From Ardenticatenaceae bacterium (GTDB taxonomy: Bacteria; Chloroflexota; Anaerolineae; Promineifilales; Promineifilaceae): a DNA stretch of 42,641 bases. Below, one piece after another: positions 1 through 8,311 of the stretch (the first letter of the stretch is position 1; each line of letters begins with the position of its first letter). The notes beneath the pieces are model-generated. The model saw only the letters and a list, made by a program, of their open reading frames with translations, did no database searches and was not told the origin of the DNA. The stretch covers positions 1-42,641 of the forward strand of contig JALUPA010000023.1 in assembly GCA_027054335.1 (NCBI GenBank). The letters run 5' to 3'. A program made the position numbers and the translations under genes.

Positions 1-101
1 GTATGGTAAAGTGCAATCCGAGATGCTCACGTTACTTCAATTACTTGGCATCTCTATTCAATCATGACATCGACAATTTTTTGTCGATCTTTTCGCCATA
101 A

Positions 102-317
102 GACTCTACAACTGGTAGAGAAGAAGCTTTTGGTCAGATGGACCATGTAAGAATTTATGCGATGGACTATAAGGATAGGCTCGAACAAGCCGGCTTTAAT
201 GTAGATGTTTTTAGATGGGTTTCTGAAGCCAGGAACTTTGGCGGCCGTAGAAATAAATTTGGCCTTATCAAGGACGAGAGGGTTTTTTTGGCAAGGAAGC
301 ACTCTAATTTCTGCTGA
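102..317 (+). pseudogene. C-terminal remnant of a SAM-dependent methyltransferase
   Basis: Reading the frame that ends at the TGA at 315-317 gives about 70 residues with the run FGQMDHVRIYAMDY, then a DRLEQAGF segment and a basic, hydrophobic end. This is the typical C-terminus of class I SAM-dependent methyltransferases found in glycan clusters (consensus FGQ.DHVR.YG.DY..RL..AGF). The same frame has a TAA at 99-101, and none of the three frames before it reads like the expected SAM-binding core. I therefore see a broken or 5'-truncated gene rather than an intact one. A frameshift close to the window edge is the alternative, because the upstream sequence is missing. Confidence 0.5.
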
Positions 318-323
318 ATTGGA

Positions 324-1190
324 ATGAAACTAAGTCTCATAATTCCTGCTTACAATAGTGCAGCAACGCTTCACGCTCAACTTGATGCCCTGGTCGCGCA
401 AGATTGGTCGGATTCCTGGGAGGTGATTCTGGCCGATAATGGTTCGACGGACGAAACCGTTTCCATTTTCAAGAGCTATCAGTACAAGCTGCCCCATGTA
501 CAAGTGGTGGATGCCGGAGCCAAACAGGGTGCGGCTTTTGCCCGTAATGTGGGTGTAACAGCCGTTTCCGGGGAAGCTGTTGTTTTTATTGATGCAGATG
601 ACATCGTGGCTCCTGGTTGGCTGGCTGCCATTGGCGATGCCTTAAAACGGTTCGATTTTGTCGCTTCCCGCTTTGATATGGGTTACCTTAACCAGGGTGA
701 ATACCAGGGCTACGTTAGTGGCACTCAGACCTCTGAGTTACAAAAATTATGGTATCCGCCTTATTGTGCCCATTCCGGTGGTTGCGGTTTGGGGATAAAG
801 CGGGCTATTCACATGACCGTGGGAGGCTTTGATGAAACCATGAACCAGTTGGAAGATACTGATTACTGTATTCGGGTGCAGCAACAGGGTATACCCCTGC
901 AATTTGTCCCTGATGCTGTGGTTTATGTTCGCAATCGAGCAACTCTCTATGGTATCTATTGTCAATCGAGGAGTTATGCTGAATACAATGTCTGGCTATC
1001 TAAAAAATATAAATCATTTGGGCGGCCAATTAAACATCCTTGGCGTCAATACTTCAGGGATTGGAAAAACTTGCTAAAACAGATGCGAAAAGTTCATCGT
1101 AAATCTGGGCAAGCGCAGATAGTGTGGGGATTGGGGCGGCAACTTGGCCGGTTTCATGGTGTCCTTAAATATCGGGTACCTCCTGTTTGA
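324..1190 (+). CDS. Family 2 glycosyltransferase
   Basis: Predicted 288-residue cytoplasmic GT-A glycosyltransferase that transfers a sugar from a nucleotide donor to a growing glycan. The N-terminus LSLIIPAYNSAATL is the standard GT2 nucleotide-binding strand. ADNGSTDET follows at about residue 37-45, and the DXD-type metal site is IDADD near residue 91-95. The C-terminal 80 residues are basic and lack membrane helices. The ATG at 324 follows a weak ribosome site. The stop overlaps the TTG candidate start of the next gene, so the two are probably coupled. It is clearly paralogous to the GT2 at 2033-2890: both share the QLDAL, STD.TV and APGW segments. Donor and acceptor cannot be told. Confidence 0.9.
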   Translation: MKLSLIIPAYNSAATLHAQLDALVAQDWSDSWEVILADNGSTDETVSIFKSYQYKLPHVQVVDAGAKQGAAFARNVGVTAVSGEAVVFIDADDIVAPGWLAAIGDALKRFDFVASRFDMGYLNQGEYQGYVSGTQTSELQKLWYPPYCAHSGGCGLGIKRAIHMTVGGFDETMNQLEDTDYCIRVQQQGIPLQFVPDAVVYVRNRATLYGIYCQSRSYAEYNVWLSKKYKSFGRPIKHPWRQYFRDWKNLLKQMRKVHRKSGQAQIVWGLGRQLGRFHGVLKYRVPPV

Positions 1191-2005
1191 CCCGCAACAC
1201 ATTTAGGATAAGTTTTTGCTATGGTCCAGCCAAATTACCGAAAATGAAAATTCCCATCCTTCGTAAGTTTTCCAAAACTGCTATCAGGACGATAACCCAT
1301 GTAGTCACCCCAAAACCGGTGGCTGCTTTAACCTTTGATGATGGTCCACACCCTGAATACACGCCGCCATTGCTTGACTTGCTAGAAAAACATCAGGTTC
1401 GCGCGACATTTTTTGTGGTGGGTAAAATGGCGCAGCAATATCCAGAGATAATTCAAAGGATTGCCAAATCGGGGCATGTTATTGGCAATCATTCATGGGA
1501 TCACCCATCATTCCCGCATATCACGTCACGAGAAAGGTTTACACAAATTCTAGCTTGTACCCGAGCTGTTGCACCTTATGGAGTCCGTCTTTTTCGTCCC
1601 CCTTATGGACATTTAAATTTGACTTCACATTATATTGCCCTGTTACTTGGTTATCAAGTAATTACGTGGAACTTAGTAGTTATGGATTGGCTTGATTACA
1701 AACCAGATCGGCTAGTAGCGCGTTTGGAAAACAAAATTACTCCTGGTGACATTGTCCTACTTCACGACGCGCTTTATTATACGGAAAAAGTGCAGTATGC
1801 TGATCGAAAACCTATGCTTCAAGCCCTTGATAGAATTTTAAGTAGATCTGATTTTCCCATTAGCTTTGTTACAGTACCAGAATTACTATCGCTGGGTAAA
1901 CCAATCAGACGAAGTTGGTATCAGACTGGGGATATTAATTGGTTAAATACGTTGCAGGAATTAGATGACAGCAGGATTGCACGCCGGTATAATTTACCAG
2001 GTTGA
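1187..2005 (+). CDS. Polysaccharide deacetylase (NodB domain)
   Basis: Predicted carbohydrate esterase family 4 deacetylase that removes N- or O-acetyl groups from a polysaccharide. The NodB motifs are present: TFDDGP near residue 49-54 (catalytic base and metal Asp), GNHSWDHPSF with the two metal His residues, FRPPYGH, a tryptophan-rich segment before D..D, and LLHDA. The frame opens at TTG 1187, overlapping the previous stop by four bases. An ATG at 1244 (residue 20) gives MKIPILRK and keeps the whole domain, so it is an equally good start. No clear signal peptide is seen with either start. It lies between two paralogous GT2 genes, which suggests it tailors the same glycan. Confidence 0.88.
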   Translation: MTRNTFRISFCYGPAKLPKMKIPILRKFSKTAIRTITHVVTPKPVAALTFDDGPHPEYTPPLLDLLEKHQVRATFFVVGKMAQQYPEIIQRIAKSGHVIGNHSWDHPSFPHITSRERFTQILACTRAVAPYGVRLFRPPYGHLNLTSHYIALLLGYQVITWNLVVMDWLDYKPDRLVARLENKITPGDIVLLHDALYYTEKVQYADRKPMLQALDRILSRSDFPISFVTVPELLSLGKPIRRSWYQTGDINWLNTLQELDDSRIARRYNLPG

Positions 2006-2032
2006 GCTTCCCCTGCCATACTGAGGTTATGA

Positions 2033-2890
2033 GTGGTAAGTGTTATTATTCCTGTTTATAACGGGGTCCGAACAATTGGGGAGCAGCTTGATGCTTTGCG
2101 AGGTCAGGATTACAGTGATGATTGGGAGATCATCGTCGTAAATAATTGTTCCACGGATAATACGGTAAACCTTATCCAAACTTATCAGCAATCTATGCCG
2201 CATTTGCGCCTGGTCCATGCACTGCAAAAGCGAAACAGGGCATATGCGCGTAACGTTGGTACCCAAGCTGCGCATGGTGATGTGTTCCTGTTTTGTGATG
2301 CTGATGATGTGGTTGCGCCAGGGTGGGTGTCCGCAATGGTGAAAGGGCTTGAAAATCACGACTTAGCAGCGGGCAGGCTTGAGGTTGGCCGGTTGAATTC
2401 ATCGTCGAATTGGAAAAGATCTGAGGTACCCAATGGTGCTAAACAACCTATTCTTGGTTTTTTGCCTTATGTAGTCAGCGCCAATTTGGGTGTATCGCGC
2501 CGCGCTTTCGAGTCTGTACACGGTTTTTCGGAAGTTTTCACTCGTAGTCAAGATGTTGACTTTACCTGGCGATTACAGATCCACGGATATTTCATTAAAG
2601 ATATACCTGAAGCTATTGTTTATTATCGTTATCGGGATACATTTTGGCAGTCTTTTAAGCAAACAGTCAAATTTGCCGATGCTCATGTACTTCTTTACAA
2701 ACATTTTGCTTGTTATGGAATGCCTCGCTCTCCTGTAAAAGAGGCGGGACAAAGATATTTGTGGTTGGCTAAAAAAGCGAAATGCCTGCTGGGTAGATCC
2801 CCTCAAGCGAAAATGAAATGGCTGTATCAATTTGAACTATCGTGGGGACGATTATTGGGGTCTATACGCTATCGGACACTTTACCTTTAA
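2033..2890 (+). CDS. Family 2 glycosyltransferase, paralogue of the first GT2
   Basis: Predicted 285-residue GT-A enzyme starting at GTG 2033. It shows VSVIIPVYNG at the N-terminus, NNCSTDNTV near residue 37-45 and the metal-binding CDADD near residue 90-94, then APGW. The order of motifs and the shared QLDAL and RNVG segments make it a paralogue of the GT2 at 324, probably from a duplication that also enclosed the deacetylase. The C-terminal part (VKEAGQRYLWLAKKAK) is basic and likely lies against the membrane. Its sugar specificity cannot be read from the sequence. Confidence 0.9.
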   Translation: MVSVIIPVYNGVRTIGEQLDALRGQDYSDDWEIIVVNNCSTDNTVNLIQTYQQSMPHLRLVHALQKRNRAYARNVGTQAAHGDVFLFCDADDVVAPGWVSAMVKGLENHDLAAGRLEVGRLNSSSNWKRSEVPNGAKQPILGFLPYVVSANLGVSRRAFESVHGFSEVFTRSQDVDFTWRLQIHGYFIKDIPEAIVYYRYRDTFWQSFKQTVKFADAHVLLYKHFACYGMPRSPVKEAGQRYLWLAKKAKCLLGRSPQAKMKWLYQFELSWGRLLGSIRYRTLYL

Positions 2891-2961
2891 GTTTGCTGGA
2901 GTGGTTAAATGGTAGTAGAAGGATATGCAGCTTGATCTTAAATCTAAATCAAAAAACAAAC

Positions 2962-4731
2962 ATGTTACGCATGTTTCGGCGACTGGCGTTTTTGGTTTTC
3001 ATTATAAGCAGTTCAGCCTGCGTGCAGTCTCAAACAGAAACCCCAACAGTCACAACGACACGTGAACAAACAGGAGAAGGGGAAGCAATCAATAATTTGA
3101 CCGAAACATACACCAGCCCCACGCCAACATCGGTGATAATTGTCGCGCCTACCACCGCGGCTACGGCCGTTTCTCTGCCCACCGTCTCCCAATGGGGTAT
3201 CTTTGAACTGGAACTCGCCACCGGCCATCGCTACACTGACGCCGAAAAATTTCAAGACGTGACGCTGGCAGCAACCTTTGCCGGACCTGAAGGGATGAAT
3301 TATCGAATACCAGGTTTTTGGGATGGCGGCGACATTTGGCGTATCCGCTTCGCACCGCCGCAGGCTGGCAAGTGGATGTATATCGTTGACTCGTCAGACA
3401 GTGATCTGGATGCCGCCACCAACGACGGCGTATTCCTGGCCGAGCCAGTGACCGAGGCCCAAATCGCGTCCAATCCCAACTGGCGTGGCTTTCTACGGGT
3501 TAGCGACAACGGCCGTTACCTCATCTACGCTGACGGCACGCCCTTCTTCTGGTTGGGAGATACTATCTGGCGTGGCAACCGGGCAAGCATGGCCTTTGCG
3601 CCGGACCCCGACGACGCCGGCCCCGACATTGCCGAGTTTCCGAACTACGTTGCCAACCGGCAAGCAAAGGAGTTCACCGTTATCCAGATCGTTGCCGGCC
3701 ACCCGAACGACCCGGATATTGTCAACGAAGGCGGCCCCACTTACCTTGATCCTTATACCGTCATTAACCCTGTTAATTTCCAATGGTTGGATAAACGGAT
3801 TCAATATATTGTTGATCAGAGACTGGTTCCGGTGATTACCGGTCAATGGTACATGAGCGTGGCAGATATGCCCCTGGCCGATTTGCAGCGCTACTGGAAA
3901 TATCTGGTAGCCCGTTACCAGGCGTATAATGTCATCTGGATCGTGACGGGCGAGTACGGCTTTCTGGATGATTTGGAGAAAGTGGATCAGTTGGGGGCGT
4001 ATGTGGCGCAGATTGACGCGCTGGATCATGTGACGGCCGTACATCCTACACCCAATGATCCGTTTCCGGCGTACAGCAGCGCAGAGCATTTTGCCGGCGC
4101 GCCCTGGCTGGACATTCACATACAGCAAACGTGGGATCAGGCGGCTACCCGCGCGGCAATGGTTGAGGATTACGGCCGTGTCCCGGTCAAGCCAGTCATC
4201 AACATTGAAGCCGGTTATGATGGCTTATGGGGCTGGAACCGGGAGATGGTGCGACAAGACGCCTGGACAGTGTTTATGAGCGGCGGGGCCGGATATACTT
4301 ATGGGGCCAATGGCATTTGGAATTGGAACGATGGGTGTTGTGATAACGAAAAACTTGAGCAGCCTCGCTGGTACGAAGCGATTGACCTGCCGTCTAGCGA
4401 AGATATGGGGCGGTTAGTTCGATTTTTCCGGCAAACAGATTGGTGGGCGCTGGCGCCCAATGACGCCCTGGCCAGTAACGGGTTGGTTCTAACGGATGGA
4501 GAACGGGAACTGCTGGTCTATTTGCCGGATTTGCCTGATTACGGCGTGCCTGTTTCTGAGGATACGGCCGTAACCGTAGACCTTTCCCAATTTTCCGGCA
4601 ATTTTAACGCCAGTTGGTTTAATCCCCGCACCGGCGAGACAGTTCCAGACAGCCCGGCTGCCGGCGGAGACGTTTATACGTTCACCGCTCCCTTTCCCCG
4701 CGATGCGGTTTTGCGTTTGTGGCAGGAGTGA
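2962..4731 (+). CDS. DUF4038 (apiosidase-like) glycoside hydrolase lipoprotein
   Basis: Predicted 589-residue secreted lipoprotein. Using the ATG at 2962, the N-terminus has an RR-containing signal, a hydrophobic stretch LAFLVFIISSSAC and a lipobox Cys at residue 20. A Thr/Pro-rich linker follows to about residue 70. Residues 75-165 look like the DUF5060 beta-sandwich (WGIFELEL, VTLAATF, FWDGGDIWRIRF). Residues 170-500 are the DUF4038 TIM-barrel (DGTPFFWLGDTIWRG, WIVTGEYG, INIEAGYDG, which offer the likely acid/base and nucleophile carboxylates). The end is a putative collagen-binding-like beta domain (FNPRTGE). The frame stays open upstream to 2842, but that would overlap the GT2 and bury the signal peptide. 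Its role is probably cleavage or remodelling of the surface glycan; the substrate is unknown. Confidence 0.82.
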   Translation: MLRMFRRLAFLVFIISSSACVQSQTETPTVTTTREQTGEGEAINNLTETYTSPTPTSVIIVAPTTAATAVSLPTVSQWGIFELELATGHRYTDAEKFQDVTLAATFAGPEGMNYRIPGFWDGGDIWRIRFAPPQAGKWMYIVDSSDSDLDAATNDGVFLAEPVTEAQIASNPNWRGFLRVSDNGRYLIYADGTPFFWLGDTIWRGNRASMAFAPDPDDAGPDIAEFPNYVANRQAKEFTVIQIVAGHPNDPDIVNEGGPTYLDPYTVINPVNFQWLDKRIQYIVDQRLVPVITGQWYMSVADMPLADLQRYWKYLVARYQAYNVIWIVTGEYGFLDDLEKVDQLGAYVAQIDALDHVTAVHPTPNDPFPAYSSAEHFAGAPWLDIHIQQTWDQAATRAAMVEDYGRVPVKPVINIEAGYDGLWGWNREMVRQDAWTVFMSGGAGYTYGANGIWNWNDGCCDNEKLEQPRWYEAIDLPSSEDMGRLVRFFRQTDWWALAPNDALASNGLVLTDGERELLVYLPDLPDYGVPVSEDTAVTVDLSQFSGNFNASWFNPRTGETVPDSPAAGGDVYTFTAPFPRDAVLRLWQE

Positions 4732-5393
4732 TGAAAAGAGTACGCCGTTACTGGCGCAAATTTTGGATGAAGCAGGCTGGTTTGGGTTGGCGCGGCCGTT
4801 GGGCGGCGCGTCTGGCCGGTTGGGGGGCGCCTCCGTATAAAGCGCGGGTGGGATTGGCGAAATACAACTCACAAGGATACATATCACCCCAGGCTGTGAT
4901 TCATCACCCATTATTGCAGCGCGCGCCGGGCGTCTTCATTGGTGACCGCGTTACTATTTTCCAAAGCCGGGAGGGTGGAGAAGTGATTTTGGAAACCGGC
5001 GTACATTTATACAGTGATATTACGATTGAAACGGGCGCGACCGGCCGGGTGATTATCGGGGCGGAAACACACATCCAGCCCCGCTGCCAGTTCTCTGCTT
5101 ACAAAGAATCTATAGAGATCGGCCGTCGGGTTGAGATTGCGCCCAACTGCGCTTTTTATCCGTATAACCATGCGGTGGCGGTCGGTTTGCCGGTGCGGGA
5201 GCAGCCGCTTGTTAGCAAGGGTTCCATCATCGTTGGCGATGACGTTTGGCTGGGTGTGGGCGTGACCGTGCTAGAAGGCGTGCATATTGGCCCAGGCGCT
5301 GTGATTGGCGCTGGCACCGTTGTGACTGAGGATATACCCGCCAATGCCATTGCCGTTGGCATTCCCGCCCGTGTTGTCAGGCTGCGTGACTGA
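4731..5393 (+). CDS. Hexapeptide-repeat acyltransferase
   Basis: Predicted left-handed beta-helix O-acetyltransferase of the maltose-acetyltransferase / WbbJ type, about 220 residues, using acetyl-CoA to acetylate a sugar. Repeats of the [LIV]-G-x4 type are visible from IGDRVTIF through IIVGDDVWLGVGVTVLEGV to IGAGTVVTEDIPANAIAVG, ending in the usual GIPARVV. The probable catalytic His is in YPYNHAV, around residue 145. The first 50 residues are very basic and Trp-rich and are probably helical. Starts at GTG 4719 and GTG 4728 are in frame, but ATG 4731 overlaps the previous TGA and is preceded by GGCAGGAG, so it is preferred. It is coupled to the DUF4038 gene. Confidence 0.87.
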   Translation: MKRVRRYWRKFWMKQAGLGWRGRWAARLAGWGAPPYKARVGLAKYNSQGYISPQAVIHHPLLQRAPGVFIGDRVTIFQSREGGEVILETGVHLYSDITIETGATGRVIIGAETHIQPRCQFSAYKESIEIGRRVEIAPNCAFYPYNHAVAVGLPVREQPLVSKGSIIVGDDVWLGVGVTVLEGVHIGPGAVIGAGTVVTEDIPANAIAVGIPARVVRLRD

Positions 5394-5442
5394 TGAGCAA
5401 AAGAGATTGAGATTTGAGCTTTAATACGTAGAGGATTGTCCT

Positions 5443-6216
5443 ATGAAAGTGGTTATTTTGGCCGGCGGTTACGGCACACGCATCAGCGAAGAAACAGGCA
5501 TCCGCCCCAAGCCGATGGTGGAAATTGGCAGCAAACCCATCTTGTGGCACGTTATGAAAATTTATTCGGCTTACGGGCTGAATGATTTTGTCATTTGCTG
5601 CGGCTACAAAGGGTACGTCATCAAGGAATACTTCGCCAACTATTTTTTGCATATGTCTGACGTCACCTTTGATATGGTGCAGAATAAAATGGAAGTGCAT
5701 CAGAACAATGCGGAGCCGTGGCGGGTAACGCTGGTGGATACGGGATTGTCTACAATGACCGGCGGCCGTCTCAAGCGGGTGCAAAATTATATTGGCGATG
5801 AGACGTTTTGCCTGACGTATGGGGACGGGGTGGGCAATGTGGATATTGAGGCGCTGCTAGAGTTCCATTATCAGGAAAAAGGGCTGGCGACGTTAACGGC
5901 CGTGCAGCCCCCCGGCCGTTTTGGCACGTTTAACCTGGCTGAAGGGCAGAACAAAGTGCCCTACTTTCGGGAAAAACCGCAGGGGGACGGAGCCTGGATT
6001 AGCGGCGGCTTCTTTGTCGTTGAGCCGGAAATATTTGACTATATTGAGGGGGATGATACCGTTTGGGAGCAAGAACCGCTGCAACGACTGGCCCAGGAAA
6101 AACGTCTGGCCGCTTATCGCCATTATGGCTATTGGCAGCCGATGGATACGCTGCGTGACAAGAAAGTTTTGGAGCAGTTGTGGGCCGCAGATGATACGCC
6201 CTGGAAGGTTTGGTAA
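5443..6216 (+). CDS. rfbF: Glucose-1-phosphate cytidylyltransferase
   Basis: Predicted 257-residue RfbF that makes CDP-glucose from CTP and glucose-1-phosphate, the first step of CDP-deoxysugar synthesis. The nucleotidyltransferase signature is [20 protein letters not shown] with KPMVEIG. Further family hallmarks are WHVMKIY, the metal site [11 protein letters not shown], and [16 protein letters not shown]. Its length matches the family. Start ATG 5443 follows AGAGGA at normal spacing. The stop TAA overlaps the ATG of rfbG by one base, so both proteins are made together. Confidence 0.96.
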   Translation: MKVVILAGGYGTRISEETGIRPKPMVEIGSKPILWHVMKIYSAYGLNDFVICCGYKGYVIKEYFANYFLHMSDVTFDMVQNKMEVHQNNAEPWRVTLVDTGLSTMTGGRLKRVQNYIGDETFCLTYGDGVGNVDIEALLEFHYQEKGLATLTAVQPPGRFGTFNLAEGQNKVPYFREKPQGDGAWISGGFFVVEPEIFDYIEGDDTVWEQEPLQRLAQEKRLAAYRHYGYWQPMDTLRDKKVLEQLWAADDTPWKVW

Positions 6217-7274
6217 TGATAAACCGCGATTCATTTTGGCAAGGTAAAACCGTACTCGTCACCGGGCACACCGGGTTTAAGGGAAGCTGGCTGTCTCTGT
6301 GGCTGCAACAGTTGGGGGCTAACGTTGTCGGCTACGCCCTGGAGCCGCCGACTGATCCCAGTTTGTTTGAGATGGCGCAGGTGGCGCAAGGGATGACCTC
6401 TGTTATTGGGGATGTGTGCGACCTGGCCGCTTTTCAGGCGGTATTCCAGACATATCAACCTGAAATTGTCATTCACATGGCCGCCCAGCCTTTGGTGCGA
6501 GAATCGTATAAAGACCCTCTGCTTACCCTGTCTACCAATGTCATGGGCACGGCGCATATGTTGGAAGCGGCGCGCCAGACGGGCAGTGTGCGGGTAGTGG
6601 TCAGCATTACCAGTGACAAATGTTATGAAAACAGGGAATGGGTTTGGGGTTACCGGGAGGTGGACAGGTTGGGCGGCCATGACCCGTATTCGGCCAGCAA
6701 GGCGGGCGCGGAACTGGTTATTGCCACTTACCGCGATTCGTTTATGGCAGACGCCGGTATAGCTCTGGCCAGTACGCGGGCGGGGAATGTGATAGGCGGC
6801 GGTGACTGGGCCAAAGATCGGCTGGTACCGGATATTATGCGCTCGGTGATGGACGGCCGTCCCGTTATCATCCGCAATCCCCAGGCTACCCGCCCCTGGC
6901 AGCACGTGCTGGAGCCGCTCAATGGCTACCTGACGGTGGCTGAACATTTGTGGGAAGGCGGCCGCGCCTACACCGAAGCCTGGAACTTTGGCCCCAACGA
7001 CGACGACGTAAAACCCGTCTCCTGGATATGCGACTATATTACGGAAATGTGGGGTAAAGGGGCTGCCTGGCAGTTAGACGCTGATGACCATCCCCACGAA
7101 AATATCTTGCTCAAGCTGGACTGTTCCAAAGCCCGGGCCCGGCTCGATTGGCAGCCTAAACTGAGTCTGGCCGAAGCCCTTACCTGGATTGTAGAATGGT
7201 TTCAGGCTTACCAACGCGGTGCTGACATGTGTGTCATTACCAAAACCCAAATCCGCCAGTTTGCTGAAAAATAG
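6216..7274 (+). CDS. rfbG: CDP-glucose 4,6-dehydratase
   Basis: Predicted 352-residue NAD-dependent short-chain (extended SDR) dehydratase that turns CDP-glucose into CDP-4-keto-6-deoxyglucose. The Rossmann motif is VTGHTGFKGSWLSLWL, the active site is SDKCYENREW followed by DPYSASKAGAEL (YxxxK), and RAGNVIGGGDWA is the typical CDP-glucose dehydratase run. The ATG at 6216 shares its A with the rfbF stop codon; a TTG at 6210 is in frame but unlikely. The stop is directly followed by a heptamer repeat block (7275-7346). Confidence 0.96.
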   Translation: MINRDSFWQGKTVLVTGHTGFKGSWLSLWLQQLGANVVGYALEPPTDPSLFEMAQVAQGMTSVIGDVCDLAAFQAVFQTYQPEIVIHMAAQPLVRESYKDPLLTLSTNVMGTAHMLEAARQTGSVRVVVSITSDKCYENREWVWGYREVDRLGGHDPYSASKAGAELVIATYRDSFMADAGIALASTRAGNVIGGGDWAKDRLVPDIMRSVMDGRPVIIRNPQATRPWQHVLEPLNGYLTVAEHLWEGGRAYTEAWNFGPNDDDVKPVSWICDYITEMWGKGAAWQLDADDHPHENILLKLDCSKARARLDWQPKLSLAEALTWIVEWFQAYQRGADMCVITKTQIRQFAEK

Positions 7275-7346
7275 AGATTGGAGATTACATAGCATCTCCA
7301 ATCTCCAATCTCTAATCTCTAATCTCCCAATCTCCCAATCTCCCAG
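7275..7346. repeat. Heptamer repeat block (AATCTCC type) with hairpin
   Basis: The space after rfbG opens with AGATTGGAGAT, then ATCTCCAATCT, which can pair as a hairpin with an 8-base loop. It goes on as six tandem 7-8-base units: AATCTCC, AATCTCT, AATCTCT, then AATCTCCC three times. The same unit family returns at 37213-37248 and 41347-41420. It resembles in style the short tandemly repeated repetitive sequences of cyanobacteria. It could act on mRNA stability or termination, but nothing here proves a function. Confidence 0.85.
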
Positions 7347-7370
7347 TCCTCTCCCAGGAGGCCACAACCC

Positions 7371-7955
7371 ATGAAATTTACCGAAACGAAATTGCCGGGC
7401 GCATACATCGTGGAACTGGAGCCAATCCGGGACAATCGCGGTTTTTTTTCGCGGGTAATTTGCCGTCGGGAATTTGAGAATTGGGGCCTGACGACTGATT
7501 TTGTGCAGGCCAACCTGACCTTCAGCAATCGAAAAGGAACGCTGCGGGGTATGCACTACCAGATTGCGCCGCACAAGGAAATAAAGCTGGTGCGCTGTAC
7601 CCGCGGCGCTATTTATGATGTAATTGTGGACATGCGTTCTGACTCGCCCACGTATTTGCAATGGCTGGCATTGGAACTAACGGCTGATAACCGGCGCATG
7701 ATCTACATTCCCGGCGAATTTGCTCACGGCTACATGACGCTGCGGGATGATACGGAGGTGTTTTACGAAGTGGCCCAATTTTATGCGCCGGAATATGAGC
7801 GTGGTTTTCGCTGGAATGACCCGGCGGTAAATATCGAATGGCCGGAGGTAGAATCCCTGATCTTGTCCGATAAGGATCGGGCCTGGCCGGATTTTGTGCC
7901 GGAATCTGTAGGCCGCTGGAATGGTGGTCGGGCTGCGGTGAAAGCTGTTCGGTAA
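7371..7955 (+). CDS. rfbC: RmlC-like dTDP/CDP-4-keto-6-deoxysugar 3,5-epimerase
   Basis: Predicted 194-residue cupin epimerase. Hallmarks are the early FFSR, FVQANLTFSNRKGTLRGMHYQ (carrying the catalytic-base His), LVRCTRGAIYDVIVDMR, and IPGEFAHGYMTL, which matches the (P)GFAHGF signature. The family normally acts on dTDP-4-keto-6-deoxyglucose, but its position after rfbF and rfbG makes CDP-4-keto-6-deoxyglucose the likely substrate here. The start ATG 7371 has a strong AGGAGG at 7356-7361. It is separated from rfbG only by the repeat block, so it is probably in the same transcript. Whether it epimerises C3, C5 or both is not readable. Confidence 0.88.
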   Translation: MKFTETKLPGAYIVELEPIRDNRGFFSRVICRREFENWGLTTDFVQANLTFSNRKGTLRGMHYQIAPHKEIKLVRCTRGAIYDVIVDMRSDSPTYLQWLALELTADNRRMIYIPGEFAHGYMTLRDDTEVFYEVAQFYAPEYERGFRWNDPAVNIEWPEVESLILSDKDRAWPDFVPESVGRWNGGRAAVKAVR

Positions 7956-8311
7956 ACCGCAAGATTTTTTGTATGTCTGCCAGATTATGATGTTGGCTGA
8001 CGCGACCAGTTTTGTTTGAAGTGCGCGGTGTCCGGGAAGTGAGTGATGGTTTCGGCCTTGCTCGTGGTAGTACGCACGCTTTGTCAAGCAGGCAGTTCTG
8101 GATGCGCTTCATTAGTCAGGCTTTTCCTCAGACACCATATCGGCAGTTTCCTGTCCTGATAGTAGTGAGGGGATTGAGTAAAAGTCTGTTGGCTCGCGAA
8201 AAGGGAAAAAGATAATTTTTCTTGCCGGATGCCGCCAGAGCTATCTGTTGCAGTAATTGAGTAACTGGGTAATTTCGTAATTACCCAGTTACCCAGTCAC
8301 CCAATTACCAA
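7956..8311. other. Intergenic stretch without a convincing gene
   Basis: This 356-base stretch contains a 67-codon plus-strand frame (8012-8215) with no recognisable motif and no ribosome site, which I do not call. Its last 60 bases are a repeat hairpin directly before the next start codon. No promoter or terminator stands out in the rest. Confidence 0.6.
8253..8309. repeat. GTAATTGAGTAA-type repeat hairpin
   Basis: AACTGGGTAATT at about 8264-8275 is matched by AATTACCCAGTT a few bases further on, giving a perfect 12-base stem with a very short loop. The outer GTAATTG and CAATTAC also pair. The right arm contains near-tandem units (ACCCAGT, TACCCAGT, CACCCAAT). A second member of the same family lies inside the T-box leader at 41650-41705. 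The hairpin ends two bases before the ATG at 8312, where a ribosome site would be expected, so it may limit translation of the next gene. Confidence 0.85.

Noticed and set aside
3493-4128. 211-codon minus-strand frame inside the DUF4038 gene
   Set aside because: The plus-strand protein has clear domains and a lipoprotein signal; the opposite frame has no motif.
8012-8215. 67-codon plus-strand frame between the epimerase and the SAF oxidoreductase
   Set aside because: No recognisable motif, no ribosome site and no coupling to a neighbour; it looks like a chance open frame.
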